NCBI GenBank assembly: GCA_026120185.1
Contig: JANUWF010002064.1
Span: forward strand, 62,001 to 126,000
Reading direction: 5' to 3'
From: Voacanga thouarsii
Lineage: Eukaryota; Streptophyta; Magnoliopsida; Gentianales; Apocynaceae
Length of the DNA stretch: 64,000 bases
Below are positions 24,100 to 37,969 of this stretch, one piece after another. Under the pieces are notes generated by a model that was not told the origin of the DNA, made no database searches, and saw only the letters and a program-made list of their open reading frames with translations. Position numbers and translations under genes: made by a program. Within the stretch, counting starts at the first letter, position 1. Each line of letters opens with the position of its first letter.

Positions 24100-24240
24100 A
24101 TGGTGCAGGTTAATCAGTTCCTCCCTGTCACAGAAAACAGCAGGGAGAATGGATTCAGAGGGAATATTGTAACCTGTGAAATTTTAGGACGCAGCCCATC
24201 ATGCTAGATTGTGAGGGGTGTAAGCAACTTTCCAAGCTTT
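24100..24240 (-). pseudogene. LINE RNase H tail fragment, short copy
   Basis: About 140 bp match 49830-49980 at roughly 80% by eye (blocks AGGGAGAATG, GCAGCCCA.CATGCTAGATTG, GGTGTAAGCAACTTTCC). Relative to that copy it lacks 29 bp after GCTAGATTGTG. On the minus strand the reading resembles the RNase H C-terminus of LINEs (YTP...HNLA.WAAS). It abuts copia gag at about 24241. Confidence 0.55.
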
Positions 24241-25312
24241 GTAACATGTTTAAGAGTTGTTGGTACTACTCTCGAGTAACAAAATTACCAGCTGAATTGC
24301 ATACCGATGGATTCAAGTTAGACGAAATCATGGCATTTGACACATTAGACATGGATACACCTAAATTATTCGCTTCTGATTCTCCAGATATTTGCATGAC
24401 TGAATTTTCTTGTCTATAGTTGCCCGTTTGTGATTTGCCTTTAGGTTTGTAATCTCGAGAAAATCCATGCTTTTTGTAACAAGGGATGGTATGGCCAGTC
24501 ATACCACCCAAAAAAAAAAAAAAAAAAAATTGCAACCTTTTGCAGCTATTTGCATTCTTCTTAAACCTTTGATCTTTGTAATTTCCAGCAAAATTAGTCA
24601 TTATAAAACTCCCATTATTAGCTGGCAAATTTGTTTAACTGATCACGGCAGAATTTACAGTAGTTCCTCTATTATTTGCAAGCAAGGTATTTGAATTTAT
24701 ATGAAGATTAGATGAAATCGAAATCTCATTATTATTAGGTATCACAGTAGAAAATACTTGTGGCATGTTAGGAAGTTGCTTAGATGCATCACACCTCACT
24801 TATCTGTCATATGTTATTGCCATCTGAAAAGCTTCATTGATGGTAGAAAAAGGTTGACTCTTCATTTAGCCCTTTGGCAAATCTAATCATGAAATCTACT
24901 TCAGTGCTTACCATGACAATTGCTAACACTGGGCAATTACATCTCGGCTCACAAGTGCACACAAATAAAGGCCGTAGATTCATCATTTCATATCAAACAA
25001 TCTTTAAATTTGTAAAATATTCATTTACTGTGGAGCTTCTTTGTCTCAAACTTTGCATATCTTCTTGTATATTTGAGATTCTATGTGTCCACTAGACAAA
25101 ACCTCTTACACAAATCAATCCATATTTCACGTGTAGTGCTTAGCCAACTGATACTTTGAGCAATCATCGACGAAACTTCATGTAGTATCCAAGAAATTAC
25201 CCCGTTATTACACATTTATCATGCTCCGTAGAGCTTGTTCGATCAATTTTGGTGCCACAATACTACCGTTCACCAAGCCAAACTTCTTTTTAGAGATGAG
25301 TTCCATCCTCAT

Positions 25313-25315
25313 GGC
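25313..25315. repeat. Target-site duplication GGC, left copy
   Basis: GGC directly before CACTACAAG at 25316; the partner GGC is 47261-47263, directly after CTTGTAGTG. Confidence 0.85.
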
Positions 25316-25759
25316 CACTACAAGAAAAGGGTAAAATTGCGATCGCAAAATAATATTGCGTCGAATTGCTACTGCACCAATTCGGTCGCAAATTGCAACC
25401 GAATTGTAACCGAACATATACGGACTCAGATATACCGACATAATTGCGACCGATAAGTCAAAGGCCGTAAAAAATTTGGTTGCAAATTAAAAAGCGACCG
25501 AATTGCTACGGATTAGCGAACAAATTTGCGACTGGTGTTCTTGTGGTCGCTAATTGGTTGCAAAACCCTATACCACTATTTCGGATCAGCCAAATCCTGA
25601 ACCCTAAGCAATTAGTTGTCCCTAATTGGTCGCAAAGATAGTCGCAAATCGGCCGTGATTTAATTTTATAACTTACTGTGTATTTTTTATAATTTGAACC
25701 ATAGTGAATAAAGAAGTGATCCAAAATGCTGCAGGGTCAAATAATTTGTAAACAAAATT

Positions 25760-28700
25760 TATAATTTGAATGTGAATAGTTTGTGTTGTAATGAATCGCA
25801 GTTGGTATATATTACCTAGAATGCTTAAAATATCATAATTCTTGAGTCGAACGTCTATTCGATATAAATGACTGTATTTACATATTTGAATTTTCCTAAC
25901 TTTGTTGTTGTTGTTCGTTAATTTGACCCAATGAAAAATAACAAATTAGTGTTACCAGAGTTTATTATAACTTACAATTACATATAACATTAATTTATAT
26001 ATATTAATTATTCAAATAACAAATAATTAATAAAATTTGAATGGTTATTAACTATTTTTTTCTTTTAATGTGTACGCTCAATAGTTTTTTAAATCTTTAA
26101 TAAATATTATATTTTATCAATATTCAATCTATTAATAAAATAAATAAATTTAAGAAAGAATAAATTAATATTTTTTATTTCAACAAAAACTTACATTATT
26201 ATTACTGTATACTTTCACAAGTTTTATAAAATATGAAAAAAAAAACTTTCAATATATGAATATATTGTCGTATAGATTCATCTCTAAAATAACAACCGCT
26301 TTTTTTTCTTTCTCTCAGTTGCAGTTCAGCTGTTATTGATAAATAATTGATTCATTTAATTATTTAATACAGCAAAAAATGTTATAATAGATAATTATGA
26401 AAAAAAATAAAAAAAGAACCCATTGCAAAAAGGGAGTGTTACCTACCAAAAAAAAAAGTCCTGGAGATTGAAAAAAATTCAGGAGCTTGAAAAACTAAAT
26501 ACATTTTGAAAATTTTTAGGTGTATTTGGTGCATATGAACTTATGTGAAGAAAGTTGTACCACGTGTAGATGAAGCTATACACTCACAAAATGGTACAAC
26601 TTTGGTATCTATTAGTACAATTACCTAAGCACCTAGTGCACTTGCAACCGGTGCACTAAAGATTTTCCTAGACAGCTTTAACATTTTCTCAAGCCAAACC
26701 CATCCCTTTCATCATACCCCCTCACCGGTGACAAAGGTTTACTAGTGGAAGGTTTCTCGGTACATCGGGTTCACGGCTTTCCCCTTTGGCAATCTGAAAT
26801 CATTCAAACACCCACCATTTCTAGTTCCTCGTCGCTGCTTGACCCTCTCAAGCTTATCCCTTTCTTCAGCGAAAACCCCCTTCTCCCTATCAGAATCTAC
26901 AACCTTACAACCCTCTGATCGAGAGTTATGGAAATGAAGTAAACAAAGATCTGGAGAATGTGGGTGTTGCAGATTTTCGTTGGAGTAGTTATAGCCAACA
27001 AGAAAGTGGAATCTCTTGCAAGCATCGCCCTCCCCGAACAGAACTACCACCTCTGTAAGAATGCCACTCCTCTCTGTTCCTCTTCTCAAGGCTTCCCATT
27101 AGATTCAACAATGATTTTGTTTGTTAATAATGTGTCTAACAACTATGAATTTAGGAGGAAGATATATGCTTGGCTCTCTGTGATTTATGGTTTCGTGTCA
27201 ACAATGTAAATGAAGTCCTTTATTTTTTATTTTTGTTTGTTCAGAATATGTATGTGTAGAAGCTGAAAGAATTTAAGGGAAATGATTTATGCATTAACTG
27301 TTTGTTATGCCACCAGGTAAGGTGGAATTCTAGTGTGGCCTTTTGTTGAAAATTTTCCTTCTAGGGGAAAGTTTAATGGTGGAATATTAGAAGCATACTA
27401 TCAGTTTATTCTGGATTTGGAATCACAGAATTTGTCTATGGAAATTGTACCGTCAGTTTAATGGTGGAATATTAGTAGCAACCTAGATATATGTTATATG
27501 CTTTTTGGTTCTTTTGGAACATGTTACACTTCTACAAGGCTTGACATCATATAGTTTTTTGTTTATATGTTTTTCCTTTCCATTGGCCTTTTTTAACAAA
27601 AAGAAGAAGAAAAACTAAATTAGAATTGGATTATTGCAAGCTATTCATTCTTTTACAAGTTCATTTCTACATCTCATCAGTGGTAAATACAACCTGCATT
27701 GCTTAATTCCTTGTGCAACTGATCAGGTTTGCTCTCATTTCCATTCGAAATGCCTCTCTTTCAGCAATATAATTTTGAATGACATTCATATTAGAGGAGG
27801 AACATCTACTTAAGTACCTAGATATGGCCTCAATAAGATGAAATTGTGCCCCATGAGTAGTGTTGGATTTTTATGCCTGATTTACTTGAACAATTAATTA
27901 TTGGATGTGCCAGTCAGATTTCAAATGCATATTGAAGTCTTCTTGGGAGTTCATGCATTTGCCTAAGACTGAACAATCGTCTTTATTTACATTTTCTAGT
28001 TACACTTTTTATTTAATTTATGACATTTTTGGTAAAGAATATTATCACTATTTTGTTCAAATTATTCCTAGATAGCTATCAATGAAATGCTATCAAAATT
28101 TTTCTTATTATCTATAAAAATTCATGAAAATCTGTGGCTAGTATCATTTGTTATTTCTGGACTAAATAAGATGGTAAAATTGCATACTAGTTATATGCCA
28201 TGGATGGTTTTGGATGTCACAATTGGAAGTAATACTTCATTTTAGCATTGAATATCTCTTGCTATTGTTGTTTTTTCATCTGAATATTTTAGAAACCAAC
28301 TTCTGATTATAGATATTGGCTACAGGCTACCATGAATATGTTACATTGATGTTGGTTGCCAACTACAACATTGTTCTGTTGAGAGTGAAATTGACGGCTT
28401 ATAGTGAGCTGCATTTATATGAATTATTAATTTGGAGAATGTATTGTGGTTGAATTGGCTATTTTGGTGTTGGCTTTGGGTTGACGATGTAGCTAAGAGT
28501 GTGTGAAGTAATATGTGATTAATTGGTTTTATTGTATTAATATATTTAAGATTTTATTGAGTATAACTGCTCTGCTTGGACTGAATTGTTGTAGTGATTG
28601 CCATTATTAATCTACTTGAGACTTGAGTTGATTTTTTGAAGTTGTCTGAAAATTAATTAGGGAATTGAATTTCTTGTATAGAACTGAAGTTGACTGATTT

Positions 28701-31057
28701 AAATTGGTTGTTGATATTGGCCAATTAGTTGTGGTGGAATTAGTATTTAGAAAAGGGAGAAAAATTGGTGCAGTTGATTGTAGGTTGATGGTGGATTGTT
28801 GAGTTAGTTGGTTTGGGCAATTGTGGTTTGTGTGAATTGAAGTAAAATTATTGAGGGGACTGTTTGAGAGTTGATTGCTATATTGTAGTGTACTTGGATT
28901 GTTTGAGCCAGTTTTTATTTTGTTTTATTCACATGAGTCTGCCATAGCTTTTTCAAGCTTGAGCCAGCTTTCCTTCAAAATGCAACTACTAGCCCTGGCT
29001 TCTATAGCCAGTCCTTAGCTTGCTCTCTCTCTTCTCTTTTTCTTTTTCACATAGTCAGCCATGGCTTTAGTTGAGCTGGAAATCATGTTTTCTTTGTTTT
29101 TACCTGAAATCAGCCTTGGTTTTATTTTATCCAAGCCACGATTCTCTTCTAGTTTCCTTTACGCCTGGCTTTGAATTGCTCTGTTTCAATGTCTCAAAAG
29201 CCTTGATTGGCTTCATCTTTGTTTTAGCTCCTTTTCACAAGCTTTTATGTAATCTTTCACCAATGTTCATCCATCTTTAATCTTACACTTTGTAATGTTG
29301 GTGACTTGAATTGTTAAAATTTGTAGCGTATTATGCACATATAGAGAATTTGGATGAGTTCACTGACAGATGGGAATAGTTACAAAAAATTATTCAAGTT
29401 TAAGCATGTAGAATATTTTCTTTCTGTTATGTTGCTATTTTGCAATGTTGTTGTTTTGTAATGCTGCTATTTTGGAATTCAGTTATGTCTTTCTTTATAT
29501 AAATATGGAAAAAAAGTCTATTAAGAATTTAGATAATACATTATTTTGCTATCTTTCTGTAGTTGATCTCTAAAAGTCTATTCAAGCAAAATAGATGTGG
29601 CAGTGGAGAGATTTCAATATATGTTTGTACAAATTTTGATGAATTTGTGCTTTATATGTCTTACATCATCGTATGAAAGTGTTACTAAAGGTGTAAAACT
29701 ACTAGATTTTATTGACTAGGTTTATTACCATTGCTTCTATATCTTTTTGATCTTTAAGAGCTTTATTTCACAGTTTTGAATTTCTTTTCCAGATTTTTAG
29801 TAGAAAACTGCTTGCAAGATTCCATACACTGAATAAATTGCAATTTCTTGTGAGCAATGATTGAAAGTTTAAGATTGTATTGGGAGAAAATCATATGGAG
29901 AATAAGAGACTTTGGATAGAGTATGTAGAAAAATCAAAAGTTTTTTTCTCCAGCTTCATAATAGTAACTTTAAACACTTATTGCAATTGAGTAAAATCAG
30001 TTAATGATCCATATTAAGTTACAAACAATTTAACAAGTTTTATTCTTGATATTACTTAAATATTTTAGAAGTTATATCATTAACTGCAGCACCATTGAAA
30101 ATTTGAGAATTTCATAGGTTATTGATATATCTTTGAGGTTCTGTCATATGGTTTTATTTAACTTTGGGTCTTACTGTAAGGATTTTTCTTATAGTAGTTG
30201 TAAAAGGGCTTTTGTAGTCTTTGGTTTTTTAAAAACTTGTTAGACCTATTAGTCTATGATTATGGTGGGATTTTAAACTATGGGGATCTGATTGAACTGT
30301 TTCTGCGGGATTCTCCTTGACTATTGGAGTTGCAAGATCTGCTATTTTTTCTCTCTTCTAGTCACTAAGCTTGTGAATATGTACCATACACTAATATAGT
30401 CTTTTGTATGTAGTAGATGCTGGAGTTGACTGATTGTGTGCTATGAATATTGGGCGTCTATATAAACATGATTGGGCAACCATTCCGTGTTTTGCAACTA
30501 TGGTTTACCATCAAAAGTCCACGTATGATGCACAATGTCTAGAAAACTTGAATTTACTTTTAACATTTAAAAATTTTCATAGCTACTAAGCTTGTGAATA
30601 TTAACCATGCACTGAAATATTCTTTTGTATGTGGTATATGTTGGGGTTGATTGATTGTGTGCTAAGTATATTGGGCATCTATATAAACATGATTGGGCAA
30701 CCATTCCATGTTTTGCGACGATGGTTTACTATCAGAAGTCTACGTATGATGCACAATGTCAGAAACCTTTATAACTCTACTTTTGACATTTAAAAATTTC
30801 TATAGTTACTAAGCTTGTGAATATGTACCATGCACTGAAATATTCTTTTGTATATGGTATATGATGAAGTTGATTGATTGTGTGCTAAGTATAGTGGGTG
30901 TCTATATAAATATGATTGGGCAACTATATTGGGAAAAGCATAAGGAAGGTGGTAAATCAATAAAAAAAAAAACTAATCGTAGTGTTCATATCCAAGCACA
31001 ATCCGTTGTTTTTCTGATATATGACTAAATCCTGTTCTTATAATGTGTATTTTACAG
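25760..31057 (+). other. CACTA 5' non-coding region
   Basis: Between the left subterminal repeats and the transposase ATG there are 5.3 kb with no transposase homology. 26740-27090 is less AT-rich, with open frames on both strands (115 codons minus, 83 codons plus), but I recognise neither product; it could be a captured fragment or a first exon. 28300-29300 is T/G-rich, intron-like. 30364-30931 is a tandem array. Confidence 0.45.
30364..30931 (+). repeat. Tandem array of 213-231 bp units before the transposase
   Basis: Units start ACTAAGCTTGTGAATA at 30364, 30595 and 30808, the last being partial. Each contains TCTATATAAA.ATGATTGGGCAAC, a TATA-like plus CAAT-like combination, and the first two also GTATGATGCACAATGTC. 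The array ends about 130 bp before the TNP2 ATG, so it may act as a repeated promoter or transposase-binding region. That role is inference. Confidence 0.8.
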
Positions 31058-34000
31058 ATGAAAAATTGTAGTTGGATGTATAAGCGTCATAACTCTCAGG
31101 GATAGGGGCTTAATCAAAAGTTTATTGAGGGAGTCTATAAATTCATTGAGTTTGCATCATTAAATACTCCTCCAATAGACAGGGGTCAAATTACATGTCC
31201 TTGTTCAACTTGTAAGAATGAAAGGTTTTATTCTAAAGAAGTAATCATATCCCATTTGTATCAGAAAGGGTTTGTGTCTAATTATACAAATTGGACTTGT
31301 CATAGAGAAGCATTGGTCTGAACAACTCACAGGAGTGACCAAGTCGCATCCTTCGTAGAATTAGCATCTGAAAACCCATATCATCAGATGATAATTGACG
31401 CTACAGGACCAAGCTTTGACTCGAATCCTCAATCGCGTGCCAACGAATCCCCTAATCCCGAGACACATAAATTGTACGACATATTAAGAGCTGCTGGTAC
31501 ACAAATATGGAATGGATGTGCTACTCACTCACAGTTATCTATTGTTTCTCGTTTGCTAAATATTATGTTCGAAAACAATATGTCTGAAAATTGTTTCAAC
31601 TAGATTGCCCAACTTATGAAAGAAGTTATGCCACCTAGCAACAAGATGGTGGAAGACTTCTATCAAACCAAGAAGTTGGTAATCAGACTTGGATTATCAG
31701 TGCAGAAAATCGATGTCTGTGTCAATGGTTGTATGCTCTATTGGAAAGATGAAAGTAATAGTAGAGTATGTAAATTCTATGGCCTTGAACGCTATGTAAG
31801 AAGAAGGTTGGAAAGAATAAATTGTGGAAAGAGGTTGCTTTTAAGAAATTGTATTATTTTCCAATAACTCCAAGGCTATAAAGATTGTATGCATCTAACA
31901 CTACTGTAGAGCATATGAAGTGGCATGCGGAGAGTGTAAGTGAGGATGGTATTTTGAATCATCCATGAGATGGAGAAGCTTGGAAGCACTTCGATACATG
32001 CTATCCTGATTTTACATCGAGCCTAGAAATGTTAGACTAGGCTTATGTATAGATGGATTCTCACCATTTAGAATTTCAAGAAAACAATACTCCTATTGGC
32101 CCGTCATTGTGACAACTTATTAGCTACCATCTTGGATGTGCTTGAAAAATCCCGTTATGTTCCTAACTATCATTATACCGGGACCAAAAAACCCAAAACA
32201 TAAGGTAGATGTATATATGTAGCCATTAGTGGATGAACTCAATCACTTATGGGCATCCAGTGTCATGACATATTATATTTCAAAGAGGCAAAATTTTCAA
32301 ATGTGGGCTGCCCTTCAACGGACAATCAATGAATTCCTTGCTTATGGAATGTTGAGTGGTGGATCGGGGAGGTTGGCTTGTCCATATTGCATGGAGCATA
32401 AAAAGCATTGCAATTAGTTTCTAGAGGAAAGTAATCGTGGCTTGATTGCCATCGTCAATTTTTACCTATTCACCACCCATTTCGAAGAGACAAAAAATCC
32501 TTCAGAATAGACAAAGGTGAGGATCTAAGTCCACCACCACCTCGTCTTACTGGCGACCAATTATGGAATAGAGTTAAACTATTTCTAAAGATAACTGAAA
32601 CTACAACTGAACTTAGGAAACACAATGGCATGGGTGATTACTATAATTGGGTAAAACGGAGCATATTCTGGGATTTACCCTATTGGTGAGATAATCTTAT
32701 CCACCACAATATTGATGTAATGCACAATGAGAAAAATGTGTTTGATAATGTGTTCCATACAATGATGGATGTGAATGGTAAGACCAAGGAAAATGTCAAG
32801 GCTAGACATGATTTGGCCATGTTCTGTAATAGGCCAGAATAAGAAATTCGTTAAGTAGAGAGGAAGAAAGGTACCAAACCTAAAGCTTGCTAGTCATTGT
32901 CAAAAGAACAAAGGAAGATTCTACTGGATTGGGTTAATGATCTTAGGCTTCTAGACAGGTATGCATCAAACTTAGGGAGGTGAGTTGTTTATAAACATTT
33001 GAAAATGTCTGGCATGAAGAGCCATGATTGCCATGTATTCATGGAGAGATTACTTCCAACTGCCTTACAAGAACTACTTCCCCATAAAATATGGAGTGGT
33101 TTAATGGAGTTGAGCCACTTTTTCAGAGACTTATGCTCTCAAAAGTTATCCGAGTCATACATGTACAAACTAGAGGAAGATATTGCTCCTCTAATTTGCA
33201 AGTTAGAGAGAATCTTTTCGTTGGGGTTTTTTGATGTAATGGAACATCTTTTACTTCACTTGCTTTATGAGGTAATGGTTGGTGAGCCTGTGCAATATAG
33301 ATGGATGTATCCATTTGAACGGTATGTCTCAATCACTCACAAATGTGATTAGTTAGTTTTTGTTTATTTGTTTTTTATAATATCAAAAAGTTTTAAAACT
33401 ATGGTTATGGTAGGTTCTTGCATCATCTCAAGAAGAAAGATAAAAAAACAAGGCAAGGGTAGAAGGGTCAATCTGCAATGCTTACCTTGTTGAGGAGGCA
33501 TCAACATTCTTCTTCTACTACTTCGAACTTCATGTGGAAACAAACAATAGAACATCATCTCGCAACGAAGATGTTCTGTCCCAATTCAACTGAAGATGTT
33601 CTGTCCCAATTCAACTGAAGATGTTCTATCAATATGCAAGTTAGTGTGGCGGAAAATAGGTGGAGCAAAAAAGCGATATTTGAAGGATGAAGAGGTGATT
33701 ACAATTACAAATTATATATTACGCAACTGCGAAGAGGTTGAACCATATGTTCAGTAAGTAATATACATATATTACATATCCTTGATAATGTATTATATTC
33801 AATTCAGAGATTCATTAGAAAGGTTCAAAGATCATAACACTATGATTACTTGTGATTTTTCTAGGAAATTGAAAAACTATTTGTGGTTCGAGGAACCAAA
33901 CATCATAGATCTAAACATTGACCTAAGAAATGACAAAGACTTTGCTCAATGGTTTAGGGAATCTGTAAGTGTAGAATCTTTTGCATCCAAATTGATTCAT

Positions 34001-34839
34001 TGAGTTCAATGTAATATGTTGTTATTTATTCACGTTCTGTCAACTGCGACTATAGGTTAATAATAGCTTGCATCATATTGATAACCAGTGCCTAAAGGCC
34101 ATTTCCTGGGGACCATCTTTAATTGTGGAATCCTTTAAAGGATACTTTGTCAATGGATATAGGTTTCATACACATTCATACAGTGAAGGGAAAAAGACAT
34201 GTAATAGTGGAATTTGTGTCAAAGGAAGTGATAAAAATTTAGCCCACTACAAAAAAAAAAAAAAGGGACAAATGCAATGAAGACAAATACGATGATCAAA
34301 AAACCGTCGCAATAGGTTACTTTACATGACAGTTTTGAAACTGTCACAATAGATAGACCTAATACGACGGTCTAATACCAACCGTCGTATTTGGTGACCA
34401 AATACAACGGTTTATACAAACTATCGTAATAGAGTAGGTCAAATACGACGATTTATTTTAATCGTCGCAATAGAGTAGACCAAATATGACGGTTTAATTT
34501 AAACATTGTAATAGAGTAGGACAAATACGACGGTATATTGTAACAATCGCAATAGAGTAGGCCAAATACGACGGTTTATTTTAACCGTCACAATAGAGTA
34601 GGCCAAATATGACACTTTATTTTAACCGTCACAATAGAGTAGACCACATACTGATGGTTTATGGTAACCATCGCAATAGTATATGTCAGTTTATTATAAC
34701 CATCGCAATAGGTAGACCAAATACAACGGTTTATTTTAAGCGTCACAATATAGTAAACCAAATACGATGGTTTATTGTAATCGTCGTTTTTAGTCTAGTT
34801 ATAACAAAGCCTCTCAAAATTATTTTAAATTTTATCTGA

Positions 34840-35155
34840 TTATTTTCAAATTTAGTCACAATATTATTGGTAATGATTACAATAAATTTAACGGCTGGAT
34901 CGTTAATTTGATATCTTTATATTTGTAAATACTAAGATATCTTTCTATTTTATAGATATTACTATACAAATGTGATAAAATAAAACGAATGACCTTCAAA
35001 TTTGGTCACTAAACTTGTTTTAACTTTATAAATACATGTAATTGTTAGATCATTGATTTTTCAAATACATTTTTATTTACATCTTAAGTTTTCATATATT
35101 GATATTAAAGAGTTTGAATTTCATTTTAATTATTATAATTTGTTATTCTAAGATA

Positions 35156-35188
<33 letters not shown>

Positions 35189-36740
35189 ACAATATAATAT
35201 ATTATTATTAGTTAGTGAGTATTAGATTAATATATTATATAACATAAATAATTTTTTAATTATGAACATACATATGTGTGTGTACATATATACCTAGACA
35301 GAGTATCCTATCTCTTAATTATTACATTTAATTATATATATAGACATTCTATCTATATATTTTGTTACCATTTATGTTAAATTTAAATAATTATAACATA
35401 ATAAATAAAGTAAAACTTATAATTTTTTCATTAATAAATATATCATTAATATTTCGTTACCATACAAATACGTTGTTGAAGAAATGTTATGCATTAAAAA
35501 ATTATGGTAAAATTATGGTTTATTAAAAAATTAAGTAATAAAGTAATAATATTTTTGCATACATTCTCAATACGTGACACTAATTTTGAAAGTGAAAAAT
35601 GCATCGCAAAGATTTCCAAAAAATTATGTGACATTTTTAGCACATTTTTTATTTTATTTTCTCCTTCTATTTCTCCTCAACTTTCTCTTTTCTCTCTAGC
35701 ATGAGTTACTAGAAATAGATCGACAAAATATTTGAGAACTAAAATAATATATCAAAAATAATTTGAGAAAAAAACTATAATTACCCTATTGAACTAAATA
35801 AATTTATACAAAATCCAAAATTTAGGATATGCTATTTTAAGATATATTTAAGATACGTACAGATCATTTATATGCTATAATATTGATAAGGCCCTTCACC
35901 AAGCATTTTTTTTTATTATTTAAGTATTCTTTTCTTCTTAAAATATTTGTGGTCTTAAATTATTTTTATTTTAAATTATCTATTATCCTGAGAAGTCAAA
36001 TATATGTTCATTGTTTTTTAATTGACTTTTATCATTTATTATATTATTAAATTATAACATTCTTAATTTTTAAAGTAATTTTATAATTTCTAATTAAAGT
36101 AATTTAATCTTTTTCTTTAAAAGTTTCATACAATAGCTTGTTGATTTAAAAATATTCCTTCAATTTACGTCACTTGCATTACTTGTTGATTTAAAAGTTT
36201 CATACAATACTTCTCCAATAATATTTCAATTCCCACAAGAATTATTTTTAGTATTTTTTAATTATTATTAATTATTTCCATATATTAACTTGTATTTTAT
36301 ATTATACGTGTCCAATGGTATTTCAATCCTTGCAAGGGGTTTTTTAATATTTTTTAAATTAATTCATTAATTAAAAATTTTGACATTTATAACAATGGTT
36401 TCATGTTCTTGGATAGCAACTATTTTCAACATTTATAGCAATAGTTGTGTACTATTGGATAATGGTTTCATGTTCTTGACTATTAACAAATAGTATAATT
36501 TTTGTCTTTTCTTTCACGTGTAGATTCAAATCCATCTAAGCATTATATGTGGTACCGCTTTCTATCTTTTGATTCCATAGTGGGATCTACAAGACAATTT
36601 GTCTACCTTGTCCGAATTTGGCAATAGTAACCGCAGTTCAATTTGTCTATTGATTCCAGCAATAGTAACCGCTTTCTTTGTCCGAATCTCACTTTCAATC
36701 ACACTCTCTATTATTGTTGAGTCAGTAAAAAAAAAAATGA
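34840..36740. other. AT-rich interior of the nested CACTA
   Basis: Very AT-rich with an (AT)n run at 35154-35174; small ORFs have no similarity. I see no gene in it. Confidence 0.5.
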
Positions 36741-36819
36741 CCAAAATTTCCAATTGCTTTTCTTTTTTTTTTCCTACTTCTTCTCACAAATTTCTTTCTT
36801 CTTCCAGCTACCCACAACG

Positions 36820-37210
36820 CCCCTTCTCCCAAGCGCCGGTGATCCCCTGCCCCCACCCCCCGCGCCTGCCTCCACCCCCTCTTCCTGCCTCAGCCACAGC
36901 CCGCACGCCACCCCCGGCAACCCCTTCCCCTCCCAGCCTGTGTGCCACCCCCCTGCGAGCCCCTATCTCGCTTACCCCCAACCCAGATCTCCTTCTCTCC
37001 ATATGTGACCACCCGCCTTAAACCCTCCCATTGCTCGTCCCTTCCCGCCGTTGCCCTCTACCCAGATCTCCCCTTCTCCCCACACGACCACCCCCCCGCA
37101 ACCCCTCGCCGCTCGCCCCCAACCCAGATCTCCCCATCTCCCCTGGCATACCACCAAACCAATTCTGGTAAGGACTACACCGGAGTTGGAACTTGCCCCC
37201 AACCCAGCCT
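36820..37210. repeat. C-rich segment with minisatellite units
   Basis: A strongly strand-asymmetric, C-rich island in an AT-rich region. The word AACCCAGATCTCC or close variants recur near 36980, 37058 and 37120, with a partial copy near 37200. Long open frames on both strands are a by-product of composition. It lies just upstream of the S5 fragment and may be its captured promoter/leader; that is inference. Confidence 0.7.
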
Positions 37211-37308
37211 GCACTGGAGTTGCAATGGGTTTTGCCGAGGGAGCCCATTTGTGGGTCTCAATCAGATTGTGACATCAGACTCCACTACTGGGAAATGACA
37301 TCTACGTG

Positions 37309-37470
37309 ATGGACTCTAAGGTCAACAAAACTGGTGGCTTTGGGTCCAAGAACAAGAAGGAGAAAGTTAAAGATGGATTCGATGAGAGAGTAGTGCAGTT
37401 GAGGAGGGTGACTAAAGTGGTTAAAGTTGGGAAGTAACTACATTTCAGGGCAGTTGTTGTTCTCAAAGAT
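37309..37470 (+). pseudogene. Captured fragment of plastid ribosomal protein S5
   Basis: The frame from ATG 37309 reads [21 protein letters not shown], then a stop (TAA), then LHFRAVVVLKD. This is the start of the S5 domain of bacterial/plastid ribosomal protein uS5, with the conserved RVTKVVKGGK and FRA(V/I)VVV strands. The stop replaces the Gln that family members carry after GGK. Only about 50 residues of the domain are present; the continuation from 37471 is unrelated. It sits inside the CACTA element at 34245-42066, in plus orientation, upstream of the ALBINO3 exons. Confidence 0.8.
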
Positions 37471-37969
37471 ATGCGTGCAACATCTGATTTGCGTGCAGCA
37501 TTTTGTGCATGCAAGGTGGGAAGCAACTTGATGTGCGTGCAGCATTTTGTGCCACAAAATAATACCAACCTGGCTCTTTCTTGGTTTGTCATTTCTGATT
37601 ATTTAGTAAAGAGTCTTAAAGGGGATTATTCTAACTGCAAAGCACTGTTGCTTCAGTTGATGTATAGAATTTAAGCTTTATCTTTCATAGTTAATTTATG
37701 TTTTGAGCCTCTTCCTTATTCTCAAGGAAAGAGAAGAAGTGTTACATTTGAAAAAGAAAAGGGTTGGACATTTCTTCTCTTTAACATGGCTACTTTAGTT
37801 GACTAGTTCGCCGATTCGCATCCTGCAAATTCTTTCTTGGGAAGATTCAGCAGGTTTTCTATGTTTTTCTATTTCTTTCTTTCCTAGATAATGTTTAGTT
37901 TTCTGGTGTTCATGATTCTTCATTGTGTGAATGACAAGTATATGGTTCCTGTTTTGAATGGATTAACAG

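Noticed and set aside
26742..27089. 115-codon minus-strand protein gene
   Set aside because: No motif recognised and an equally long frame runs opposite; kept only as an open question.
36599..37298. Several overlapping Pro-rich and Gly/Arg-rich open frames on both strands
   Set aside because: The C-rich composition removes stop codons in all frames; no domain is present and frames overlap mutually.
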